Shown in pieces: positions 35,173 through 46,256 of a stretch of DNA of 64,000 bases. The notes under the pieces were generated by a model that worked only from the letters and a program-made list of their open reading frames with translations, ran no database searches and had not been told where the DNA came from. Position 1 is the stretch's first letter, and the number at the start of each line of letters is the position of its first letter. Both the position numbers and the translations under genes were made by a program. The DNA is taken from contig JAAHHN010000005.1 in the NCBI GenBank assembly GCA_010672165.1, positions 1 to 64,000 of the forward strand, written 5' to 3'. The stretch is from Spirulina sp. SIO3F2 (GTDB taxonomy: Bacteria; Cyanobacteriota; Cyanobacteriia; Cyanobacteriales; Spirulinaceae).

Positions 35173-35682
35173 ATGACTACCATTTTCCCTGGCCGCTTTA
35201 CCGCCCAAACCGATCGCCCCTTTGTGGTATTCCTGATTGGGATGCGAATTAACCGTCCCCTGCAATTTCGTAAATGGTTCCAGGTCGCCAGCGCCATGCC
35301 TGCCATGTTGCGGGAACTCTACAGTCAGCCTGAGTTGGGCTTTTTGGGGGCAGAATCATTTTTTCGCTTGTGGCCCTTGGAAACGTTGATGGTGTCCTAT
35401 TGGGACTCCTACGAAAAGCTCGAAGACTATGCCCGGAACCGTAGTCGTGCCCATCTACCCGCTTGGGTGAAATTCAACCAAACCATCGGTACTGATGGCT
35501 CCGTTGGGATCTGGCATGAAACCTACCTGGTTCAGGCTGGGCAGTATGAGTCTGTTTATGGCAACATGCCCCAGTTTGGTTTGAGCAAGATATTTGAGCA
35601 TGTGCCCGCCCAAGGTCGTTATGAAACTGCGCGGCGGCGGTTGGGGGGTGACAATCAGCCAGCGGTGGCCACGCCAGAGTAG
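35173..35682 (+). CDS. DUF4188 family protein
   Basis: 169 residues. The family opening PFVVFLIGMRINRPLQFRKW, then MLRELYSQPELGFLGAESFF, SYWDSYEKLEDYARNRSRAH and IWHETYLVQAGQYESVYGNM follow the DUF4188 pattern throughout. The fold is thought to be a ferredoxin-like dimeric barrel similar to monooxygenase-type proteins, with the His and Tyr residues of the second half possibly at the active site. No enzymatic function is established. Located 194 bases after the RND pump gene, same strand. Confidence 0.85.
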   Translation: MTTIFPGRFTAQTDRPFVVFLIGMRINRPLQFRKWFQVASAMPAMLRELYSQPELGFLGAESFFRLWPLETLMVSYWDSYEKLEDYARNRSRAHLPAWVKFNQTIGTDGSVGIWHETYLVQAGQYESVYGNMPQFGLSKIFEHVPAQGRYETARRRLGGDNQPAVATPE

Positions 35683-35835
35683 CCTTTGCACAGATTTCAA
35701 CAATCCTCAACACTGCATACTCCAGCAAACGTTACGTAATTTCCCAAATGATTTAACGTCTACGCTGATTGACTTTGGTTAGCATGGAGTTGGGAGAGTG
35801 GGCAAATTTAGATAAGGTTTTCCGCTTCAAGGTTA

Positions 35836-36492
35836 ATGGCAACCACAGAACAAGTCCGACAATATTTAGCCCATTGGTTCCAACTGGGGCGCAGGGTTTT
35901 GGGGAAGCATAATATTGAATGGTGTCCACAGACTGTGATTCAGGGCGATCGCTATTCCGCTGAATTTGAAGCTTGTTGGTCAGCGATTCTAGAGCACGGC
36001 GGTGAGGATTATTACTTAGAAAGCACAGAACAAACGTTGGCTCAACTCCTCTCGGCAGGCTGGGAGCTTGAACCCTGTAGTCGCTGTCCCCTGCTCGTTC
36101 CCATCAAAGTCAATGGGATTCAAACCGGTGCTTGCCCTTGCAGTGAGCTACCAAGTTGGCCCAACTTTGAGGTTCCGATGCCTCGGCTCCCCGTTGATAG
36201 CCAAGCCCGACTAACACACATTTGCGATCGTGTTCAACAGTCTCAAACGCTTGCTGATGATATGAAGAGACCCTGCAAGCGTTATCCGCTGACCCAATCC
36301 ATTGCCCTTCAAACTGCCATTGAGTTACAACTGTCGAAATGCCAAGATTCTGAGGGACAAGAGCCGACCGATGATATGAATGCTGAGTCATCCGAGCCGC
36401 TTGATTGGCATCCCTCACCGTCTTACTCTGATAACGACGTCCTAGGCCGCATCCGCGATCGCATCAGTGGACAGGGGAGTTTGGGAAAATAG
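35836..36492 (+). CDS. conserved cyanobacterial protein with a four-Cys motif
   Basis: 218 residues, soluble. The N-terminal ~110 residues hold FQLGRRVLGKHNIEWCPQ and a cysteine cluster, EPCSRCPLLVP then TGACPCSELPSWPNFE, which could bind zinc or an iron-sulfur centre. The C-terminal half is variable and acidic. Not a named family that I recognise. Its last 51 bases overlap the 3' end of ctpA on the other strand, both frames appearing real. Confidence 0.7.
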   Translation: MATTEQVRQYLAHWFQLGRRVLGKHNIEWCPQTVIQGDRYSAEFEACWSAILEHGGEDYYLESTEQTLAQLLSAGWELEPCSRCPLLVPIKVNGIQTGACPCSELPSWPNFEVPMPRLPVDSQARLTHICDRVQQSQTLADDMKRPCKRYPLTQSIALQTAIELQLSKCQDSEGQEPTDDMNAESSEPLDWHPSPSYSDNDVLGRIRDRISGQGSLGK

Positions 36493-37698
36493 AGCGATTG
36501 CAGCTTGATATTGCTCATCTCGCGCTGTTGCAAGGTCGGCAGGATTCAGCGGCGCGGTGAGCGGTACTTGCACATCCGGTGTAATGCCCAGCCGATGAAT
36601 ATCGTGGTGGTTCGGGGTTTCGTACTTCGCCACTGTGACCGCTAAACCCGAATCATCGGGCAATTCGAACAAAGATTGAATTAAGCCTTTGCCAAAGGTT
36701 TGTTCCCCCACGAGCTGAGCCCGGTCATTGTCTTGCAACGCCCCAGCTAAAATCTCGCTAGCGCTGGCGGTGCCCTGGTTCACTAAAACGGCGAGAGGCG
36801 CATGGTTGAGCGCAGGGTGGTTGCCCATAAAACTATCCAAAACACCTTGACGATTCACGGTATAGACAATGGGCTGATCGTCAAGCAGTAAATCTGCAAT
36901 CTCAATTCCGGCCTGCAAGAGACCGCCGGGATTATTACGTAGATCGAGGATATACGCCGTTGCACCTGCTTGGGCTAAGTTCTGAAAACCTTGGGTCAGT
37001 TCCTGAGACGCATTAGCGCTAAATTGAGCCAGCCTTACATAACCAATAGGTTGAGCTGCTGATTGAGTATCCAGAACGGTAGTAACAGGGTTAAGGGCAA
37101 TGCGATCGCGCACAATCGAAATCTCATGGGTTTGGTTGCGATCCACAGATTGTAAGGTCAATGTCACAGTTGTGCCCTGCTGACCACGCATCCGATTAGC
37201 CGCCTCTTCTAGGGAGAATTGAGCAGTATCTTGCCCATCAATCGCCACAATAAAATCGCCTGCCTGAATGCCTGCCGCTTCAGCAGGTGAGCCCGCGATG
37301 GGAGCAACCACGCGAATTTTCTGACTTCGGGGATCAAGATCAACCTGCAAACCCACGCCCGAGAGTTCACCTGTGGTGCTGACCTGCAAGCTGCGATATT
37401 CCTCCGGGCGCAACAGGCGGGTAAACGGATCATCCAACGTGCCCAAGAGCGAGTCGATCGCGCCATAAGCCGCTTCCCGATCCGCAAAGGGTTTACGCAA
37501 ATACTGCTGTCGCATATGCCACCAGTTTTGGTGATTGAACGTCGCATCCAGATACGACTGGTTCACGATCCGCCATGCTTGCAGAAACAGCTTCTGATCA
37601 TCAGTGAAGGCCGCCGCTGTGGGTGTAAACACCCAACCGCTCACCAACAGACCCAAACTCACCAACCAACCCAGCCAAAATCCTTGTCGCCACATCAT
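36442..37698 (-). CDS. ctpA: carboxyl-terminal processing protease (S41 family)
   Basis: 418 residues from the first ATG; the frame reaches a TTG five codons upstream. Signal peptide ~1-31 (FWLGWLVSLGLLVSGWVF, cleavage near TAAAFT), a PDZ domain ~105-190 (GVGLQVDLD, AGIQAGDFIVAIDGQD) and an S41 catalytic domain with the Ser-Lys dyad in GTASASEILAGALQDND and GEQTFGKGLIQS. CtpA removes the C-terminal extension of precursor D1 in the thylakoid lumen; other Ctp paralogues act in the periplasm, and the sequence alone does not decide which this is. Divergent from petB. Confidence 0.9.
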   Translation of the reverse strand: MMWRQGFWLGWLVSLGLLVSGWVFTPTAAAFTDDQKLFLQAWRIVNQSYLDATFNHQNWWHMRQQYLRKPFADREAAYGAIDSLLGTLDDPFTRLLRPEEYRSLQVSTTGELSGVGLQVDLDPRSQKIRVVAPIAGSPAEAAGIQAGDFIVAIDGQDTAQFSLEEAANRMRGQQGTTVTLTLQSVDRNQTHEISIVRDRIALNPVTTVLDTQSAAQPIGYVRLAQFSANASQELTQGFQNLAQAGATAYILDLRNNPGGLLQAGIEIADLLLDDQPIVYTVNRQGVLDSFMGNHPALNHAPLAVLVNQGTASASEILAGALQDNDRAQLVGEQTFGKGLIQSLFELPDDSGLAVTVAKYETPNHHDIHRLGITPDVQVPLTAPLNPADLATARDEQYQAAIALFSQTPLSTDAIADAA

Positions 37699-37894
37699 AA
37701 ATTCCAAGTGCAAGGTGGGATTCCCACCCCCGTTAACCGTGATTTAACTCGCTATGTTACATTTTTTAAAAAGGAGATTCATCTTTTAGGACTAAATCTC
37801 CCTTGCCATCATAGGACGATTGCCTCCCCAGCTTTTGTCGGGGATTTGCAGCGCAATCTCACTTCCCTATTGCCTTGCTCATTTATCAAGCTCC

Positions 37895-38563
37895 ATGTTT
37901 ACCAAACAAGTTACCGACTCTAAGCCCTTTCAGTGGTTTCAGGAGCGTCTCGAAATTCAAGCGATTTCCGATGATATCAGCTCAAAGTATGTGCCGCCCC
38001 ATGTCAATATCTTTTATTGCTTGGGCGGTATCACCTTAGTCTGCTTTGTCATCCAGTTCGCCACTGGGTTTGCGATGACCTTCTATTACAAGCCCAATGT
38101 CACCGAAGCCTTCACCTCAGTGCAATACATCATGACTGAAGTGAACTTTGGCTGGCTCATTCGTTCAATTCACCGTTGGTCTGCCAGCATGATGGTGTTG
38201 ATGATGATTCTCCACGTGTTTCGGGTTTATCTCACCGGCGGCTTCAAAAAACCCCGTGAGTTGACCTGGGTCACGGGTGTAATTATGGCAGTCGTTACCG
38301 TATCCTTCGGTGTGACCGGCTATTCTCTCCCCTGGGATCAAGTGGGCTATTGGGCGGTTAATATCGTTTCTGGTGTACCTGCGGCAATTCCTGTGGTGGG
38401 TGATCAGATTGTTGAACTGATGCGTGGTGGCGTTTCTGTGGGTCAAGGAACCCTCTCTCGCTTCTATAGCTTGCACACCTTTGTCTTGCCCTGGTTCATG
38501 GCGGTCTTTATGTTGGCCCACTTCCTGATGATCCGCAAGCAAGGGATTTCTGGTCCCCTCTAA
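37895..38563 (+). CDS. petB: cytochrome b6 (PetB)
   Basis: 222 residues, exactly the family length, from [20 protein letters not shown]; an upstream in-frame ATG at 37820 is rejected. Four membrane helices with the bis-His haem ligands in the second and fourth ([40 protein letters not shown]) and Cys in [14 protein letters not shown], which binds the extra haem ci. Core subunit of the thylakoid cytochrome b6f complex, transferring electrons from plastoquinol. First gene of the petBD operon. Confidence 0.98.
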   Translation: MFTKQVTDSKPFQWFQERLEIQAISDDISSKYVPPHVNIFYCLGGITLVCFVIQFATGFAMTFYYKPNVTEAFTSVQYIMTEVNFGWLIRSIHRWSASMMVLMMILHVFRVYLTGGFKKPRELTWVTGVIMAVVTVSFGVTGYSLPWDQVGYWAVNIVSGVPAAIPVVGDQIVELMRGGVSVGQGTLSRFYSLHTFVLPWFMAVFMLAHFLMIRKQGISGPL

Positions 38564-38701
38564 ACCGGGTTAATTGGCATCTGTCCCTCAGATTCCCTAC
38601 AATTTAGAGCAATATTCTGTACCTATACAGTTGCATTGCTTGCTGGCTGATTGGCATTGCCATTAGCCCAGAGTATTTTTAAGGAGAAACTCGCTTTAAT
38701 C

Positions 38702-39184
38702 ATGTCCACTCTTAAGAAGCCAGACCTTAGCGATCCCGCTTTGGTTGCTAAACTCGCCAAGGGCATGGGTCATAACTATTACGGTGAGCCTGCTTGGCCC
38801 AATGACCTGCTCTATACTTTTCCGATTGTGATCATGGCAACGATCGCACTCAATATCGGTCTCGCAGTACTTGATCCGGCGATGATCGGTGAACCTGCGG
38901 ATCCTTTTGCCACGCCCCTAGAGATTCTGCCTGAATGGTATCTCTATCCCACCTTTCAACTCTTGCGCATTTTGCCGAACAAGTTGCTCGGTATTGCCGC
39001 GATGTCTGCTGTTCCCTTGGGCATGATTTTGGTGCCCTTTATTGAGAACGTTAACAAATTCCAAAACCCCTTCCGTCGCCCGGTGGCAATGGCTGTCTTC
39101 TTGGCCGGAACCGTCATCACCATTTGGTTAGGTGCCGGTGCAACGTATCCTATTGCTGAGTCTTTGACCTTAGGCCTGTTCTAA
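38702..39184 (+). CDS. petD: cytochrome b6f subunit IV (PetD)
   Basis: 160 residues from [20 protein letters not shown]; an aaggag lies upstream at long spacing. Three membrane helices and the quinol-site motif [18 protein letters not shown]. Together with PetB it corresponds to mitochondrial cytochrome b. Separated from petB by 138 bases and followed by a clear terminator, consistent with a petB-petD operon. Confidence 0.98.
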   Translation: MSTLKKPDLSDPALVAKLAKGMGHNYYGEPAWPNDLLYTFPIVIMATIALNIGLAVLDPAMIGEPADPFATPLEILPEWYLYPTFQLLRILPNKLLGIAAMSAVPLGMILVPFIENVNKFQNPFRRPVAMAVFLAGTVITIWLGAGATYPIAESLTLGLF

Positions 39185-39211
39185 TCCACAAGATTCTCGC
39201 ATCTTTTTTTG

Positions 39212-39247
39212 AACCCGTTGATCCCCATTAGCGATCAACGGGTTTTT
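39212..39247 (+). terminator. Rho-independent terminator of petBD
   Basis: Perfect 12-base stem aacccgttgatc / gatcaacgggtt, 9-base loop, followed by a T-run. Confidence 0.92.
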
Positions 39248-39339
39248 CGTGTATCGAGCGCTCCCGGCTTCTGATAGACTTGCTCTTGAAGCTGGCAAAC
39301 ATGCCCCATAACTTGATTTTTTAAAGAGGACATAAATCT

Positions 39340-40377
39340 GTGGAAAGTACACTGGGATTAGAAATTATTGAAGTGGTTGAACAAGCCGCCCTCGCCTCTG
39401 CAAAGTGGATGGGGAAGGGTGAAAAAGATACTGCTGATGAGGTTGCAGTGGAAGCAATGCGTGAGCGCATGAACAACATTCACATGCGGGGTCGTATTGT
39501 GATTGGTGAAGGGGAGCGGGATGATGCCCCCATGCTCTATATCGGCGAAGAAGTGGGGATTTGCACCCGTGAAGATGCGAAAGACTATTGCAACCCTGAT
39601 GAACTGATTGAAATCGATATTGCAGTTGACCCTTGCGAAGGTACAAACCTCGTTGCCTACGGTCAAAACGGTTCCATGGCTGTGCTCGCTATTTCTGAAA
39701 AAGGCGGCTTGTTTGCAGCACCTGACTTCTACATGAAGAAACTGGCTGCACCGCCAGCGGCTCGCAATCATGTGGATATCAACAAGACCGCAACCCAAAA
39801 CCTCCAGATTTTGGCCGATTGTCTCGATCGCTCCATTGAGGAATTGGTTGTGGTCGTGATGGATCGTTCTCGTCACAAGGATTTGATTACTGAAATTCGT
39901 GAGGCTGGCGCCCGCGTTCGTCTCATTAGTGATGGTGACGTTTCGGCTGCCATTTCTTGTGCATTTGCAGGTACAAACATCCATGCCCTGATGGGGATTG
40001 GTGCTGCACCAGAAGGGGTGATTTCTGCCGCAGCAATGCGTTGTATGGGCGGTCACTTCCAAGGTCAGCTGATTTATGATCCTGCGATCGTGAAAACGGG
40101 TCTGATTGGTGAGAGCAAGGAAAGCAACATCGAGCGGCTTAAGAGCATGGGCATCGAAGACCCTGATCGTGTTTATAATGCTGAAGAGCTTGCCTGTGGC
40201 GAAACCGTTCTCTTTGCGGCTTGTGGCATCACCCCCGGCACCTTGATGAATGGTGTGCGCTTCTTTGGTGGTGGCGCTCGCACCCAGAGCTTGGTTATCT
40301 CTAGCCAATCCATGACGGCTCGCTTTGTGGACACCGTTCACATGTTCAACAACCCCAAGTACATCCAGTTGAACTAA
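39340..40377 (+). CDS. glpX: fructose-1,6/sedoheptulose-1,7-bisphosphatase, class II (GlpX type)
   Basis: 345 residues. GTG start with aaagagga upstream at proper spacing. Class II FBPase motifs: the metal-binding [31 protein letters not shown] (DPxEGT), DRSRHKDLI and [11 protein letters not shown]. In cyanobacteria this enzyme hydrolyses both fructose-1,6- and sedoheptulose-1,7-bisphosphate in the Calvin cycle. Downstream of the petBD terminator and likely transcribed alone; ends before a hairpin. Confidence 0.96.
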   Translation: MESTLGLEIIEVVEQAALASAKWMGKGEKDTADEVAVEAMRERMNNIHMRGRIVIGEGERDDAPMLYIGEEVGICTREDAKDYCNPDELIEIDIAVDPCEGTNLVAYGQNGSMAVLAISEKGGLFAAPDFYMKKLAAPPAARNHVDINKTATQNLQILADCLDRSIEELVVVVMDRSRHKDLITEIREAGARVRLISDGDVSAAISCAFAGTNIHALMGIGAAPEGVISAAAMRCMGGHFQGQLIYDPAIVKTGLIGESKESNIERLKSMGIEDPDRVYNAEELACGETVLFAACGITPGTLMNGVRFFGGGARTQSLVISSQSMTARFVDTVHMFNNPKYIQLN

Positions 40378-40424
40378 TCAGCTATTACTGAAGTTGGTCA
40401 GACTTCATTAAAGTGAATACTCAA

Positions 40425-40456
40425 ATGGGGAAAGGTGCGATCGCACTTTTCCCCAT
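40425..40456 (+). terminator. hairpin terminator after the bisphosphatase gene
   Basis: atggggaaaggtgcgat pairs with its complement ending tttccccat; the HIP1 octamer forms the tip. The T-run is weak. Confidence 0.6.
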
Positions 40457-40574
40457 TGCCTTTATGCTGCAACTACTGGCTTCTTTGTTAAATCTTGTTG
40501 CTAACGCGCCGAAATCAGGGGGTTGATCCTCAAGAATAGGCAGCATAACGCAAAAAAACTTTAAAGAAATTTTT

Positions 40575-41861
40575 ATGAATATTGCAGTTGTCGGTCTGAG
40601 CCACAAAACCGCTCCTGTTGAGGTTCGAGAAAAACTCAGCATTCCTGAGGCTGATCTGGAGGCGGCGATCGCCCAAGTCAAAGCCTATCCCCACATCCGT
40701 GAAGTAGCGATTTTGAGTACCTGTAATCGTCTTGAGATCTACTTTGTGGCGTCTGAATGTGAGGCGGGCGTGGTTGAGATTGTGCAGTTCCTCTCTGAAG
40801 TGAGTCATCTACCGCTGCCGCAACTGCGTCCCCATCTCTTTACCTTGCTCCACGCCGATGCCATGCGCCATCTGATGCGGGTTTCTGCTGGTCTCGATAG
40901 TTTAGTGCTCGGCGAAGGTCAAATTTTGGCTCAGGTCAAAACCACCCACAAAAACGCCCAAAAATATAAAGGGATTAGCCGCCTGCTCGATCGCCTCTTC
41001 AAGCAAGCGATTACTGCTGGTAAGCGGGTGCGCACCGAGACGAATATCGGCACAGGTGCAGTCTCGATTTCGTCCGCTGCGGTGGAACTGGCCCAAATGA
41101 AGTCTGAAGATCTTCCCAGTAATAAAGTGGTGATTATTGGTGCAGGCAAGATGTCTTGTCTGCTCGTGAAGCATTTGCTCTCCAAAGGGGCAACGGATAT
41201 CACGATCGTCAACCGCTCCCAGAAGCGCTCCCAGGATCTCGCTAAGAAATTCCCTGAAGCAGAGCTGGTGCTGCGCCCCTTGGATGACATGATGGCCGCG
41301 ATCGCAGAGTCAGATATTGCCTTCACCAGTACAGGAGCCACCGAGCCGATCGTCGATAAAGCTAAGCTCGAAGCGGTACTCTCTCCTGAGCATTCTCTGA
41401 TGCTAATTGATATTTCTGTGCCTCTGAATGTGCATCATGATGTGGAGGAGTTAACGCAGGTTCGCGCCTTTAATGTCGATGACCTCAAGGCTGTTGTGGC
41501 GCAAAACACTGCCCAGCGTCGTCAAATTGCCCAAGAAGCAGAAGGCCTATTAGAAGAAGAAATCTCTGCCTATGAAGCGTGGGTACGTTCCTTAGAAACA
41601 GTACCTACGATCAACTCCCTACGCCGTAAGGTGGAAGGTATTCGGGAGCAAGAACTGGAAAAAGCCCTCTCTCGCCTAGGTGCTGAGTTTGGCGATAAGC
41701 ACCAAGCAGTGATCGAAGCGCTCACTCGCGGGATTGTAAACAAAATTCTTCATGAGCCGATGACCCAGTTGCGGGCGCAGGAAGATATTGAAACCCGCAA
41801 GCAAGCAATGCAATCGTTGGAGATGCTGTTTAACCTGGAAGTTGAACAACAGTTGTCTTAA
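40575..41861 (+). CDS. hemA: glutamyl-tRNA reductase
   Basis: 428 residues, usual length. Catalytic Cys in [30 protein letters not shown], the NADPH-binding [17 protein letters not shown], and a C-terminal dimerisation helix. It reduces glutamyl-tRNA to glutamate-1-semialdehyde, the first committed step of tetrapyrrole synthesis for haem, chlorophyll and bilins. Single gene with intergenic space on both sides. Confidence 0.97.
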   Translation: MNIAVVGLSHKTAPVEVREKLSIPEADLEAAIAQVKAYPHIREVAILSTCNRLEIYFVASECEAGVVEIVQFLSEVSHLPLPQLRPHLFTLLHADAMRHLMRVSAGLDSLVLGEGQILAQVKTTHKNAQKYKGISRLLDRLFKQAITAGKRVRTETNIGTGAVSISSAAVELAQMKSEDLPSNKVVIIGAGKMSCLLVKHLLSKGATDITIVNRSQKRSQDLAKKFPEAELVLRPLDDMMAAIAESDIAFTSTGATEPIVDKAKLEAVLSPEHSLMLIDISVPLNVHHDVEELTQVRAFNVDDLKAVVAQNTAQRRQIAQEAEGLLEEEISAYEAWVRSLETVPTINSLRRKVEGIREQELEKALSRLGAEFGDKHQAVIEALTRGIVNKILHEPMTQLRAQEDIETRKQAMQSLEMLFNLEVEQQLS

Positions 41862-41893
41862 GTCTCACCCAGTTGAGAACCCGAATTTCTCAG

Positions 41894-41927
41894 GTCGGGG
41901 TAATTCCCTTGTGGTGAGTACCCCGGC
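41894..41927 (+). terminator. possible weak hairpin terminator after hemA
   Basis: cggggta and taccccg form a stem of about 7-9 pairs, with no T-run. Confidence 0.3.
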
Positions 41928-41986
41928 TAGATAATGGCAGGATGATTCTCTGAGGGGAAAATAAGGATTCATTGTTTGATGCAACG

Positions 41987-42010
41987 GTAGGGGCTGGGTT
42001 TCCCTGCCCC
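41987..42010. repeat. interspersed palindromic repeat
   Basis: gtaggggctggg-ttt-ccctgcccc, a near-palindrome; the same sequence (with cct in the middle) is the target of the IS4 insertion at 22543-24007. Confidence 0.65.
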
Positions 42011-42269
42011 GCGTCAGTCTGATACACCCTCCATCCCATTCACATTTGTTGGTTCGTCCCCTGATAGTTAGGGCGTGGGAATCGACGCTCCTACGGACAA
42101 TCCAGAATTTTCTCTGCCTGAAGAATCATCCCTAGGCTAGGTAGCCAGGTGAGGAGCATTTGCCACTCAAACCTATATTGTGCGTGTAGGTTGAGCCCCC
42201 ACAATAGCGTGCTGAGGTAGACTAACTCAGAACTCTTCGATTCTCACACTCTTCACTACTGACTTGCCG

Positions 42270-42605
42270 ATGGCCAAACGCAATCGAAACAATGGGAAAA
42301 ACCGCGTCGCCTACGCTGAATTTGGTGCAGCCGCCGAGCCAGATGCTGATGTGCCTACCGTTGAATTGTCGCCCGCTGAGCAAAAGATTCTAGTGCAGGT
42401 TTCCCGCAAAGGCCGCAAAGGCAAAACCGTGACGATCGCTTCCGGATTCCAATGCCAATCTGCGACGCTTACAAAGCTGCTCAAACAGCTCAAAGGCCGA
42501 TGTGGCTCTGGTGGCACGGTTAAAGACCAAACCCTAGAGATTCAGGGTGATCACCGCGAGACAGTGCAGCAGCAATTGAAGCAATTGGGATATAAGGTGC
42601 GATAG
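42270..42605 (+). CDS. SUI1/YciH-type translation initiation factor
   Basis: 111 residues from the ATG at 42270 (the frame also offers a TTG two codons upstream). The C-terminal ~75 residues are an SUI1 domain: VSRKGRKGKTVTIASGFQ, LKQLKGRCGSGGTVKDQ (the GxGGT loop) and LEIQGDHRETVQQQLKQLGY. Related to eukaryotic eIF1; the bacterial protein's role in start-codon selection is presumed. Ends five bases before ribD, in the same direction, so co-transcription is likely. Confidence 0.9.
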   Translation: MAKRNRNNGKNRVAYAEFGAAAEPDADVPTVELSPAEQKILVQVSRKGRKGKTVTIASGFQCQSATLTKLLKQLKGRCGSGGTVKDQTLEIQGDHRETVQQQLKQLGYKVR

Positions 42606-42609
42606 ATGT

Positions 42610-43719
42610 ATGGGCATGACACATAGCGATCGCCATTGGATGCAACAGTGTCTTCGCCTCGCGCGGCAAGCCATCGGCAAGACAGCTCCCAACCCAATGG
42701 TGGGGGCAGTGGTGGTGAAAAACAGCCAGCTTTTGGGTGAAGGCTGGCATCCAGGAGCGGGGCAGCCCCATGCGGAGGTGTTTGCTCTACAAGAAGCGGG
42801 GTTGGCAGCTCAGGGTGCAACAGTATATGTCAGTTTGGAACCCTGTAATCATTACGGTCGCACTCCCCCTTGTACCGAGGCGCTCATTCAGGCAGGGGTG
42901 AGCACAGTGGTGGTGGGTATGATTGACCCTGATCCAAGGGTTTCCGGAACGGGGATTCAACGGCTCCGCGATGCAGGGATTGAAGTCCGGGTGGGTGTGG
43001 AGCAAGCGGCCTGTGAACAACTCAATGAAGCCTTTATTCACCGGGTGACTCACCAGCGTCCCCTAGGCATTCTGAAATACGCCATGACCCTAGATGGCAA
43101 AATTGCCACTACTACCGGCCATAGTGCTTGGGTTTCTGGCCCAGCCTCTCGCCACCTCGTTCATCAACTCCGAGCTGAATCGGATGCGGTACTGGTGGGG
43201 GGCAACACCGTGCGACGAGATAACCCCCGCCTGACCAGTCATGGGGTGAGTGACCATAACCCGTTGCGAGTGGTGATGACACGATCGCTCGATCTGCCAA
43301 CCCAGGCGAATCTCTGGGATGTGTCTATTGCGCCTACTGTGGTTTATACGTTACTCAACATAAACCCTGCTGTCCAAACCACGCTGCAACAACAAGGGGT
43401 TGAGGTCATCAATCTCCCTGAGCTAACGCCCCAAGCGGTGATGCATGACCTCTACCAGCGGGGACTATCTCAAATCTTTTGGGAGTGCGGTGGCACATTG
43501 GCTGCCGCAGCCCTTAAGGCAGGGGTGATTCAGAAAGTGATGGCCTTTGTGGCTCCCAAAATCATTGGTGGTGTGGCTGCGCCATCGCCTGTCGGCGATC
43601 TCGGTTTGACTCAAATGGATGCAGCGATCGCCCTAGAGCGACTCACTCTACAATCCATTGAATCTGATGTCCTGATTGAAGGTTATGTTTGTTCTAACAC
43701 TTTAGATAATGCGGCCTGA
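42610..43719 (+). CDS. ribD: bifunctional riboflavin biosynthesis deaminase/reductase RibD
   Basis: 369 residues. N-terminal cytidine-deaminase-like domain with the zinc ligands in [11 protein letters not shown] and [12 protein letters not shown], then a C-terminal reductase domain beginning [20 protein letters not shown] and containing [14 protein letters not shown] and [15 protein letters not shown]. Catalyses the second and third steps of flavin ring assembly from GTP. Adjacent to the SUI1 gene; its last 37 bases overlap the hybrid kinase gene on the opposite strand. Confidence 0.96.
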   Translation: MGMTHSDRHWMQQCLRLARQAIGKTAPNPMVGAVVVKNSQLLGEGWHPGAGQPHAEVFALQEAGLAAQGATVYVSLEPCNHYGRTPPCTEALIQAGVSTVVVGMIDPDPRVSGTGIQRLRDAGIEVRVGVEQAACEQLNEAFIHRVTHQRPLGILKYAMTLDGKIATTTGHSAWVSGPASRHLVHQLRAESDAVLVGGNTVRRDNPRLTSHGVSDHNPLRVVMTRSLDLPTQANLWDVSIAPTVVYTLLNINPAVQTTLQQQGVEVINLPELTPQAVMHDLYQRGLSQIFWECGGTLAAAALKAGVIQKVMAFVAPKIIGGVAAPSPVGDLGLTQMDAAIALERLTLQSIESDVLIEGYVCSNTLDNAA

Positions 43720-46256
43720 AGCATTTCAACTTTCAAGGGTTTGCTCACATAGTCGTCCATCCCTGCCGCCAAGCAAGCCTCGCGATCGCCCTGCATGGCA
43801 TTGGCTGTCATGGCAATAATGTAGGGTCGGGGGCGATTGATGATATCTTGGCGAATCCGTCGGGTAGCCGTCAATCCATCCATTTCCGGCATTTGCACAT
43901 CCATTAAGACGACATCATAATGTTGGCGCTGCACCGCTTCGAGCGCTTCCAAGCCGTTGGCGGCCAGATCTGCCTCATACCCCAGCCGCTTGAGGGTCAT
44001 CCGCGCCACCTTTTGGTTAACCACATTGTCTTCCGCCAGCAAGATTTGTAGAGGCGAGGACGAGACTGGCTCAATCTCTACTGGAGTGATAGACTGGCTT
44101 TTCACTTTGACCCGGCGTGGTTGCTGACTCAACACATCAATCAGAGTTTCATAAAGCAATGATTGCTTTACTGGCTTGGTCAGCATGGCATCAAAGCGTA
44201 ATGTACCCAAGCTGCTCGGCTCAGGCTGGCCCAAAGAACTCAATAACAAAATCGGCAAACTTGAACATTGGGGCAACTGCCGAATTTGGTTCGCTAACAT
44301 CAAGCCATCGAGCTGGGGCATTTGCCAGTCTAAAACCACCACATCAAAGCGAGATTCTGTTTGAAGCCAATCTAAGGCTTCATGGGGAAAAGCGGTGGTT
44401 TGGGCAGTCATGCCCCAGTTTTCGGTTTGTGCCATCAAAATTTTGAGATTGGTAGCGTTATCATCGACAATCAGCACGTTTTTGCCGCTGAGTTCCACTG
44501 GATTAAGGTTGAGCGGTTGGAGATTGGCCTGAGTTGCCTCAATCGTGAATGAAAATGTTGAGCCTTGGCCAGCGATACTCTCAACCCACATTTCTCCCCC
44601 CATCAGTTGAGTCAACCGTTGACTAATCACCAGACCCAGACCAGTGCCACCATAGTTACGTGTAGTGGAACTATCCACCTGGCTAAACGCTTTGAAGAGG
44701 CGATCTTGTTTTTCGGGGGGAATACCAATGCCGGTATCTTGGACTGCAAATTGAATTTGATAGCGGGGGTGTTGGTTGGTATCTGCATTCTCCGGATTGA
44801 CCTCGGACGTTGCAGGAGCTATTAATTGAGCTTCAACCCGCACCACCACTTCCCCTTGATGGGTAAATTTAATGGCGTTGCCTAGTAAATTGACAAGTAC
44901 TTGGCGCAAACGGGTGGCATCTCCCACAATATTGCGGGGAGTTTGAGGCTCAATAAAGTAAGCTAGCTCTAGTTTTTTTTCAGCGGCGCGGTGTGCAAAT
45001 AAATCAATGGCAGACTCAATACAGTTGAGTAAATCGAAGGGATAAGACTCTAAATCAAACTTACCGGATTCAATTTTCGAAAAGTCGAGAATATCATTAA
45101 TAATCGTCAGCAAGGCATCACCACTATTGCGAATAGTTTCGACGAAATCCTGCTGGCGAGGTGAGAGATTGGTATCAACCAGTAGGCTGGTCATGCCAAT
45201 CACACCATTCATCGGTGTCCGAATTTCATGACTCATCATGGCCAAAAAGTCGCTTTTGGCTCGGTTTGCCCGTTCGGCTTCTAGTTTTTGAGTTTCCAGC
45301 TCTTGGGTGCGGCTTTGAACTTGCTGCTCTAGGGTATTGCGGGCAATAAGCAATTGTTGGGTATCGCTTTCGACGCGGGCGATTAGCTGGTTCAGGGCTT
45401 GGGCGAGATCTTGGATTTCATCTTGAGAAAGCACCATTACACGCCGGGAAAAGTCCGCATTAGTAGTGAGCTGAGTGGCTTGCTGGGTAAGGGATTCGAG
45501 CGGTGCGGTGATGAGCTGGGTTGTGGCTCGGGCAAGTAGTAGCGCAATGACCACCGCCATCACCATACTTGCCACGCTCAGAATGATTCGGAGGCGTTCT
45601 GCTTCTTGGAGATGAATGCGAGTAACTTGGCGATCGCGTTCAATCGTCTCTAGCAGTCGTTCGAGTTCTTCATGGAGGCTGCGAAACTCGCTGCTATGCT
45701 TACGGTTGGTTTCACTGGTGATCAACCGCAACAGTTGAAATTCGGCTTCTTCGATTTGGCTCGGCGTCACCAGCGAGAAGGGGAGAACCACATCAAGATC
45801 CAGCAAGATGGGTTGATATTGCCCGAGCAGCATATAGTAGTCTAACCACAAACCGGAGAGCTGCTGAGCATATTGGGGATAGCGGGATTCAAGTTGTTCG
45901 ACACGCTCTAGAACTGCTTCCATCCGGAGAAGGTACTCTTTTACCTTTTGCCGTTCTAAGCGAAACCAATAGGGAGATTGAATCGCTTGCAATAAGTTTT
46001 GGGGATAAGACTGGAGGCGTTGCATGCCTTGCTCCAACTCTTGAAGGGTGAGTTGATCAGCCTCAAGCTGCAACAGACGGGTTTCAATGCGCCGCTCATA
46101 GATATCTGTGACCCAAAAGCCAATGCCGGTTCCCGCGATCGCCACACTCAACGCCCCGATATAGCCTGCGGTGATTTTTTTAGCGATGGGCCAATCCGCA
46201 ATCTGACGACGCAGCCAACGGGAAACAGGATTATTGTGAAGACTAGAGCCAGACAT
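43683..46256 (-). CDS. hybrid sensor histidine kinase with two receiver domains
   Basis: 857 residues from [11 protein letters not shown]; an in-frame start 43 codons upstream is less likely as it adds non-family sequence. Membrane helix ~25-47, an extracytoplasmic sensor of ~200 helical residues, second helix ~245-270, HAMP, a coiled linker, HisKA with the phosphoacceptor in [14 protein letters not shown], and HATPase with [26 protein letters not shown] and GGTGLGL. Two receiver domains follow: [10 protein letters not shown] with [12 protein letters not shown], and [12 protein letters not shown] with [12 protein letters not shown]; both keep the phosphorylatable Asp. No Hpt domain, so a separate phosphotransfer protein may be involved. 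Signal unknown. Confidence 0.93.
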   Translation of the reverse strand: MSGSSLHNNPVSRWLRRQIADWPIAKKITAGYIGALSVAIAGTGIGFWVTDIYERRIETRLLQLEADQLTLQELEQGMQRLQSYPQNLLQAIQSPYWFRLERQKVKEYLLRMEAVLERVEQLESRYPQYAQQLSGLWLDYYMLLGQYQPILLDLDVVLPFSLVTPSQIEEAEFQLLRLITSETNRKHSSEFRSLHEELERLLETIERDRQVTRIHLQEAERLRIILSVASMVMAVVIALLLARATTQLITAPLESLTQQATQLTTNADFSRRVMVLSQDEIQDLAQALNQLIARVESDTQQLLIARNTLEQQVQSRTQELETQKLEAERANRAKSDFLAMMSHEIRTPMNGVIGMTSLLVDTNLSPRQQDFVETIRNSGDALLTIINDILDFSKIESGKFDLESYPFDLLNCIESAIDLFAHRAAEKKLELAYFIEPQTPRNIVGDATRLRQVLVNLLGNAIKFTHQGEVVVRVEAQLIAPATSEVNPENADTNQHPRYQIQFAVQDTGIGIPPEKQDRLFKAFSQVDSSTTRNYGGTGLGLVISQRLTQLMGGEMWVESIAGQGSTFSFTIEATQANLQPLNLNPVELSGKNVLIVDDNATNLKILMAQTENWGMTAQTTAFPHEALDWLQTESRFDVVVLDWQMPQLDGLMLANQIRQLPQCSSLPILLLSSLGQPEPSSLGTLRFDAMLTKPVKQSLLYETLIDVLSQQPRRVKVKSQSITPVEIEPVSSSPLQILLAEDNVVNQKVARMTLKRLGYEADLAANGLEALEAVQRQHYDVVLMDVQMPEMDGLTATRRIRQDIINRPRPYIIAMTANAMQGDREACLAAGMDDYVSKPLKVEMLQAALSKVLEQT

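Larger units (their letters stand above)
41862..42269. other. intergenic region, about 400 bases, with repeats
   Basis: Contains a possible weak hairpin at 41894-41927 and the palindromic repeat gtaggggctgggtttccctg (41987-42006), also found at the IS4 insertion point. No coding frame recognised. Confidence 0.5.

Noticed and set aside
39358..40341. 327-codon open frame on the minus strand
   Set aside because: Antisense shadow of the bisphosphatase gene; composition heavy in His, Thr and Asn, with no family motif.
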